Origin: Rhizomys pruinosus
Taxonomy: Eukaryota > Chordata > Mammalia > Rodentia > Spalacidae
Direction of reading: 5' to 3'
DNA length: 64,000 bases
Assembly: GCA_009823505.1 (NCBI GenBank)
Contig: VZQC01006589.1
Coordinates: forward strand, 7,673,743 to 7,737,742
Part shown: positions 58,150 to 64,000 of the stretch, piece after piece
How the letters are laid out: each line of letters begins with the position of its first letter
Numbering within the stretch: position 1 is the first letter of the stretch
Notes under the pieces: model-generated
Seen by the model: only the letters and a program-made list of their open reading frames with translations
Told to the model about the DNA's origin: nothing
Databases searched by the model: none
Translations under genes and position numbers: made by a program

Positions 58150-58507
58150 TGTTACTTCAGTTTGTATATGTGCTGGACAACTTGACAAGGCTAGGAAGAA
58201 GGACCCTCAATTGCAGAACTGCTTCAATTGGACTGGCTCTTGGAAGCATTTCCATAATCATTGAACGATGTAGCAAGGCCCACCCAATTGTGGATATGTG
58301 CACAAATGGAGCACAGACCAGGGGAACAAGGCAATAAACAACAGTCTTCCATGTCCTGTGCTCCAGTACCTTACTCTAGGCTCCTGCCCATTGCGCTCCT
58401 GTTTTGGCTTCTGGGATGAAGGACTGTGTTCTCTAAGACAAACCTTTTCCTCCCCCAGTTGGTTTGGTTAGTGAGTTTATCACAACAATAGAAACAACTA
58501 AATCAAA
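58150..58507 (+). repeat. Rodent repeat A inserted in L1
   Basis: 'ctggacaacttgacaaggct', 'aattggactggctcttggaa' and 'gtgagtttatcacaacaata' mark both ends of a nearly complete copy. L1 homology continues on each side. Confidence 0.65.
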
Positions 58508-60795
58508 AGTATAACAGTTTCTAGTCCCATCATCCATTTACCTGAAAATTTCATGAATTTGCTTTTCTTTCCTGATTAGAGCTGCATTGTGTAAATGTAG
58601 CATATTTTTATTGACCATTCATCAGTTGAGGAACATTTAAGTTATTTCTATTTCTTAGCTATGTGAAAAGAGTAGCAACAAACATAGATACACAAGTATG
58701 TCGCTATTGGAATGAGTCTATTGGTTATACTCCGAGGAGTGGTATGACTGTATCATATGGTAGATTTATTTTTGGCTTTTTAAGAGACCTCCATACTGAT
58801 TTCCAAAGCGATTGCACCAGTTTTCAATCTGACCAAGAGTGAGCAAGGTTTCCCTTTCCCTCATCTATGGCAGCATTCTGAATCTTATGATCCCTTAATC
58901 TTACCCTTTCTGACTGGGCTTAGATGAAATCTTAGTAAATTTGGTTTACATTTCCCTAATTACTAAGGGTGTTAAATACTTTTACAGTGTTTTTAATCCA
59001 TTGTTATTTCTTCTTTTGAGGATTATTTATTCATATCCTTAGTCCACTTTTAATTGTGTGATTTGTTTTCATGCTTTTTTCTTGAATTCTTCGTATATTC
59101 TAGATATTAGTCTTCTATCAGATGAAGAACTGGCTTTCTCTTAATTTGATTGATTGTTTTCTTTGCTGTGCAAAATATTTTAGTTTAATGAGGTTCCATC
59201 CACTTGTGAATTGTTGATCTTATCTCATGACCAACTGATATGCAAGCTAGAAAGCTGTTTCCTGCTCCTACCTAAGTGTTTCCCTACATCTTTTAGGGTA
59301 TTTTCTCTGTATTCTACTAACAGGTTCAGCATTTCTGGTGTTGACTTCTTTGATTCATTTGGAGTTGAATTTCAAGCAGGGTGATAGGTATGGTCTAATT
59401 TTATTCTTCTACAGATGGAGATTCCATACTTCCAGCACCATTGGTTGAAGATGCCATCTTTATTCTCCTGTGCACATGTGGGACCTTTGTCAACTCTCAA
59501 GTGGCTGTAAGTGTGTACACCCATGTGTATGTCTTTTATTTTTTTTCCATTGATCTACAAGTCTGTTTTGTGCTGATATCTGCTGTTTTAATGACAATAG
59601 TGATAGTTCTGTAATTTAGAGTGAGATCTGGCATGGTAATCCCTCCACATTACTCTCTGTCTCAGGATTGTTTGTACACCATAGAATTTTAGCATGAATG
59701 TTTCTAGTTCTGTGAAGAATGCCACAATGTGATTAGGATTGTATTGAATCTGTAAATTTCTTTTGGTAGACTGGAAATTTTCGATCTATTGATTCTACTA
59801 ATCTTTGCGTGGGAAAGTTCTTTCCATCTTCTGTGTCTTCCCCAACCTTTTCCTTCAAAGACTTTAAGTTTTTATTGAATAGGTCTTTATGTCTTTGGTT
59901 AGCTTTATTTATCCCTAGATATTCTTTTGAGGTTATTAAGAATAGAAGTGTTTCACTGAACTCCTTCTGTGACTACTTGTTATTTGTATATAGAAAGGCT
60001 ACTAAATTTTTTATAGATTGATTTTATGACTTGCCAATTTGTTGAAAGTGTAGATCATTTCTAGAAATTCTATGGTTTAATTTTGAAAATTTCATATTTA
60101 ATCTCATATCATCTGCAAATAAGGGCAATTTGACTGCTTTTCCAGCTCATACCCTTGAATTTCCTCTTTGTGTCTTATTGTTCTAGCTAGAGTTTAAAGT
60201 CCTCTATTGATAGAGAATAACCTCTCTGATTACAGATTTTAAGAGGAGTGCTTCCAATTTTTCTCCACTTAGAATAATATTGGCTGTGGGTTTGTTGTAT
60301 ATAACCTTAATTATGTTGAAGCAGATTCTATCCAGCTCAATTCCCTCTAGAACTTTTATCACAAATGCATGTTGGGTTTTATCAAAGCCATGTTCTGTAT
60401 CAATATGGATGACTATGTGATTTTTGTCATTAAGTTCTTTTATATGTTTTTTATATTTATTGACTTACAGATGTTAAATCACCTTTGCATCTCTACAGTA
60501 AAGCCTACTTGACCATAATGAATGATCCTTTGGAAGTGTGTCTGTATATAATTTGTGAGTATTTTGTTGAGAATGTCTTTAAGTTCAGTAGAGATATGGG
60601 GTTATAGTTTTCTTTTTTGTTGTGTTTTTTTTCCTGTTTTACTATTAGCAAAATACTGGCTTCATAGAAGGTATTTGGGAGTTCTTCCTCTTTTTGTATC
60701 TTTTTCAATAATTTATTGCTTGAAGATCTTTGAAGGTCTGGTAAATTTCTGCTGTGAATCCATCTGCACCTGGGAATTTTTTGGAGTCTGGAAGC

Positions 60796-61033
60796 CATTT
60801 TTATATTTTATTTAGTTTTTATTTTATTACATTTTATGTGTGAGTATATTGCACACATGTTTATAAGTGCACCTATGTCATACAATGCCCATGGAGTCAG
60901 AAGAAGGCATTGCATTCCCCTGGAACTGGAGTTATGGACAGTTGTTAGCTGCCATGTGGGTACTGGGAATTGAACCTGGGTCCTCTGCAAGAGTAGTTGG
61001 TGCTCTGAAACACTGAGCCATCTTGCCTTCCCT
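60796..61033 (-). repeat. B2 SINE inserted in L1
   Basis: 'catgtttataagtgcaccta', 'agctgccatgtgggtactgg' and 'ctctgcaagagtagttggtg' show a reversed B2. An 11-bp target duplication with one mismatch ('agtctggaagc' and 'agtctggaggc') lies at 60785-60795 and 61034-61044. Confidence 0.92.
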
Positions 61034-61310
61034 AGTCTGGAGGCTTTATATTAGTATTTTGATTTCCTTATTTGTTATGGGTCTGTTTACACTGTTGATC
61101 TCTTCCTGGTATAACTGGTTGTTTCCGTGAATTTAGAAATTTGTCCATTTCTTTCAGATTTTCAAATTTAATAGAGGTGACTTCTGAATACTAGTTACTT
61201 GCATGCCTTGTGTTTCTCCTCTCCAATTATTTCAACTTCCTTCATATAATTTTTCATTCTTCAGATAATTAAAATGAGATCACTTATATGGCTTTGGAAT
61301 GTCACTGAGC

Positions 61311-61995
61311 TCAAAGTGACTGGGTGTGGATGGAACTAGGAGAGGTACTTACATTTTTTCCAGTGAACTGAATGTTCTTGCCACTAGATAATATTATTCT
61401 ACCACAGATTATATTTTGTAGCCTTCCATAATTCATCTTAGATCATGGAACACTGGGCGCTTTTAAATTTGGTGCCCATAATTGTTAAGAAACGTCACTT
61501 CATTTTCTTACACTTTTTCTACAAGGCATCAAAGAAGGAAACCAGAGAGCTGACATTTCCGATGACTGTGGAAGGGGACGTGTGAGGATTTGGTGTCAGA
61601 CTTAGAACAACTTTGCATACATCTGAATTTTAGAATTCTCCCTGTTTCTATCTTTTTGAATACTTTATTGCTTGTAGATCTTCTGTGAAGGTCTATCAAT
61701 TGTCTTATTCATTCCAGATCTGACAGAAGTAAGGACTGAAAACAAGCCATATACAGGAAATAAGAGCAGAAGAAGAATGCCACACTTCTTGACATGAGAG
61801 AAGTTATGTATGTACAGTGTGTACTGGGATGGCAGCAAGACAAGAATGGGGCTAAGCATGGAAGCTGCACTGTAGAATCATGCCAGTTTTGTTCCAGAAT
61901 ATTTGGTCCTATAGTAATGTTATTTCCTTTGTTTAAATAACAAGTATTTAAACCATTGATTGAAAAAAGTTAGGCTTTCACTTTTCTCTTTAAAT
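61311..61995. other. Mixed; one small L1 remnant
   Basis: 'atctttttgaatactttatt' at about 61650-61700 repeats an L1 RT-region word found at 60696 ('atctttttcaataatttatt'), so it is an extra minus-strand L1 scrap. Nothing else is recognised. Confidence 0.4.
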
Positions 61996-62007
61996 AATTG
62001 AAATCTT

Positions 62008-62236
62008 GGGCTGGAGAGATGGCCTAGCGGTTAAGAGCGCCGACTGCTCTTGCAGAGGACCCGGGTTCGATCCCCAGCACCCACATGGCGGCTGAGAACC
62101 ACCTGTAACTCCAGTTCCGGGGGAATCCGACACCCTCTTCTGACCTCCGCAGCATTGCACGACACGGGTGCACAGACCTACATGCAGACAGTACATTCAC
62201 ACACAAAAATAAATAAATAAAATATTTAAAAAAAAG
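62008..62236 (+). repeat. Young B2 SINE with three target-site copies
   Basis: Near-consensus head with B box ggttcgatcc (62064-62073) and no 17-bp duplication ('ctgtaactccagttccgggg'). The site 'aattgaaatct' occurs at 61996-62006, and twice after the tail (62237-62247 and 62262-62272), separated by a run of 13 A and one G. Confidence 0.95.
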
Positions 62237-62284
62237 AATTGAAATCTAAAAAAAAAAAAAGAATTGAAATCTTCATCTCTATTG

Positions 62285-63350
62285 TCTACTATTGGCTACC
62301 TTTCAGAATGCTAGAAAATTCTATGAGTGCTACACCAGGAGAAGTTAAGTATTACCAAGCTGTGAATCCTGAGTACTTCAATCACTGACCTGAGAAGATA
62401 TGACCTCTGGTTCAATAGTGGCATGAAGGTCATGGGACTAACCAATCACTTTCTGTTTGGATTTAATATACTCTTCAAAAGATGGAGTCCATAACTGTCA
62501 TTGATATCAGAACTAGGAACATGTGGTTAGACAGGTCACCACCCATGGGGGTAAGCCTAATGCTACTATTCTGCAAAATAGATATAGTATTGAAGTAACT
62601 CCTAATGACTAATGATTATACCCATAGATTAATCCATCTCCCACCTCTCACTAGAGAAGTTTCCCTATGAAGTAGATGGTGATTAACACAGAAACCCAAA
62701 ACTGGCCAACATACAGAAGAGCGATTATTCCTGAACTGAACGACTATATCAAACTTCTGCCTCCCTGGGTTCAGGGACCATTGAGTCATAGGGAGAGTAA
62801 AGGTTGTGAGAACCAAGGATGGCAGATGACCAGAAGGAAACAGACTTTTACAGACAGCTGCTCAGTTATTCAGATGAACTCACAGAAATGGGGACAGCAT
62901 ATTTAAGCCCCATGTATGTTCAAACCAGATGTGGGGAAATGGACAAGAAGCCCCGCCCCTTCCTGAGGAAGCCTTGGGAACTGCTGGATGCTGGGAAGGA
63001 GAGAATCAGTCTTTTCGTTGCTGTTATAGTTTATTTAATTTTATTATTTATTTCATTAAAAAGTGACATGTCTTATCACTTATTTGTTTTCTAGTCTCTG
63101 TTAAGGGAGTGATTCTTGTTAGATTCATCAGGATCCAGTGGATAGACCCACACCAAAGGATGTTTAGGGCATACAAAACTAACTATGCAATGCTTCAATA
63201 TACGTATATAATATAGTACTTGACTTTGGGTTGGGGGTAGAAAGGAGGGCATACCAAGAGGGGGGAATCTGGGTAAAATCAAAACATATCATATGAAATT
63301 GGCAAAATTCAGTTTTAAAGAAGAAAATTTGAAAAAAGAAAACATGATGC
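62285..63350 (+). mobile_element. Old L1 3'UTR, plus strand
   Basis: 'agctgtgaatcctgagtact', 'ccaatcactttctgtttgga', 'ctcactagagaagtttccct' and 'acatacagaagagcgattat' mirror the minus-strand 3'UTR at 54.4-55.4 kb. A G-rich tract (63222-63270) and an A-rich end complete it. The small frames here are chance frames. Confidence 0.75.
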
Positions 63351-63919
63351 TAAGTGTTAATACCAGTGTGGGTGGAAAGATGTGTGTAACTGCCACAGGA
63401 GACAGGGGTGCATAGGTGCTACACTGGTGGTCAATTTGTAAGAAATATCATAATAAGAAATTCACACAGGCCAGTGTCATAGGTTCTCATTTCTACAAGG
63501 TAGAAGAAATGATGTTTTTTAGTCACTCTTAGTAACTGACAGAAGTTCTCACAACCACTGATTCTGGTTTCATCCATGCTTGTTGTTTCATAAACAATGA
63601 TGTAGAGAAGGACTCAGAGTCTAGTCTTGGGCTGTGGAAAGCTGTGTGGTCTGCCCTTCCTCGTCCACTTACAGTTCATGTAATGACAACACTCCTGGAA
63701 CACTTCCTACACACAAAAGAATGATGGGATTCATCCTTCCAATCTTCATAAGTTTGATGAGAAGCAGAGCCGACTAGCCACACAGACAGTCCAAATGAGC
63801 AGAATCCACCAGTGTCTCCTGGATGGCGTTGAGACCAGCTAGGGGGCTCAGCACCCACTGTCACAATGATGTGGTATTTAATGCAATACCCAAGCCATTA
63901 CATATTTATGTTTATTTAT

Positions 63920-63924
<5 letters not shown>
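63351..63924. other. No feature recognised
   Basis: Mixed sequence. The 62-codon minus frame at 63676-63864 shows no known domain. Confidence 0.5.
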
Positions 63925-63983
<59 letters not shown>

Positions 63984-64000
63984 ATACATATACATATATA
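63925..64000. repeat. (AT)n-(GT)n microsatellite, cut by window end
   Basis: AT repeats, a GT run, then 'atacatatacatatata' to the end of the window. Confidence 0.95.

Larger units (their letters stand above)
57670..61310 (-). mobile_element. Old L1: 3'UTR and ORF2, minus strand
   Basis: From left to right this is reversed 3'UTR (57670-58140), ORF2 C-terminus (58510-58990), then connection and RT regions. Near 60110 'catatcatctgcaaataagg' is the reverse of the RT catalytic box (L-Q-M-I instead of F-A-D-D-M in one broken frame). 'EEELPNTFYEASILLIVK' appears in the minus frame 60798-60505. Stops and frameshifts are common. Repeat A (58150-58507) and a B2 (60796-61033) interrupt it. The 5' half is missing. 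Confidence 0.88.

Noticed and set aside
1..64000. Intact endogenous retrovirus or full-length LINE
   Set aside because: No paired LTRs with gag/pol reading frames and no L1 with two intact ORFs were seen. All LINE pieces are truncated or full of stops.
1..64000. A new multi-gene biological system
   Set aside because: No cluster of plausible genes exists. The unusual signals are all structural features of repeats or of the assembly.

Overview
This window reads as repeat-dense, AT-rich, non-coding DNA from a muroid rodent, intergenic or deep intronic. The evidence is the repeat set: B1 SINEs (7SL-derived), many tRNA-derived B2 SINEs, ID/B4- and B3-like SINEs, and rodent L1 LINEs. The youngest B2 copies have a CpG-rich head, an intact Pol III B box and, in most copies, a 17-bp internal duplication. 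They differ from the house-mouse and rat B2 forms I know, so a muroid other than Mus or Rattus is likely; I cannot name the species. I found no intact protein-coding gene, no rRNA or tRNA gene, no CRISPR array, and no intact endogenous retrovirus. Apart from some unplaced reading frames, the open frames are LINE remnants, SINE shadows or translated tandem repeats.

Layout. 0-12 kb: SINEs and L1 3' ends. These include an L1 tail with a perfect 13-bp target-site duplication (TSD) at 4.84-5.64 kb, a B2 nested in a B2 (3.8-4.3 kb), and a chimeric B2 + B1-head element with a perfect 16-bp TSD (6.1-6.4 kb). 12-17.5 kb: a degraded retroposon with a 25-N gap and a 33-bp minisatellite, then a ~1.9-kb direct duplication (13.685-15.576 and 15.580-17.503 kb) joined at a single N, which looks like an assembly gap-fill artefact. 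17.5-26.6 kb: old L1 3'UTR pieces on the minus strand, a young minus-strand L1 tail with a 14-bp TSD, another single-N join, and a ~1.5-kb block with few recognisable repeats.

26.9-32.5 kb: one degenerate plus-strand L1 whose ORF2 is interrupted by a 65-bp minisatellite of about 26 units. The unit can be read as a segment of L1 ORF2 itself. 33.2-36.5 kb: a minus-strand L1 tail next to plus-strand L1 5'-region-like sequence that is joined to three successive ORF2 3' segments, one pair split by a B1. 37-50 kb: scattered B2/B3/B4 SINEs, an ancient L1 fragment and microsatellites (GATA, CT, CTTT). 50-64 kb: an L1 3'UTR with a ~490-bp GATA-type array, an inverted pair of one rodent repeat, a quasi-palindrome around an ATT microsatellite, a ~3.6-kb minus-strand L1 carrying two insertions, and a B2 with three copies of its target site.

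Nothing here works as a gene system. The best leads are structural: the LINE-derived minisatellite, the chimeric SINE, the internally deleted or stacked L1, and the probable false duplication. Repeat identities come from recognition by eye, not from a database search. The family called 'repeat A' is a common rodent repeat whose formal name I could not assign.
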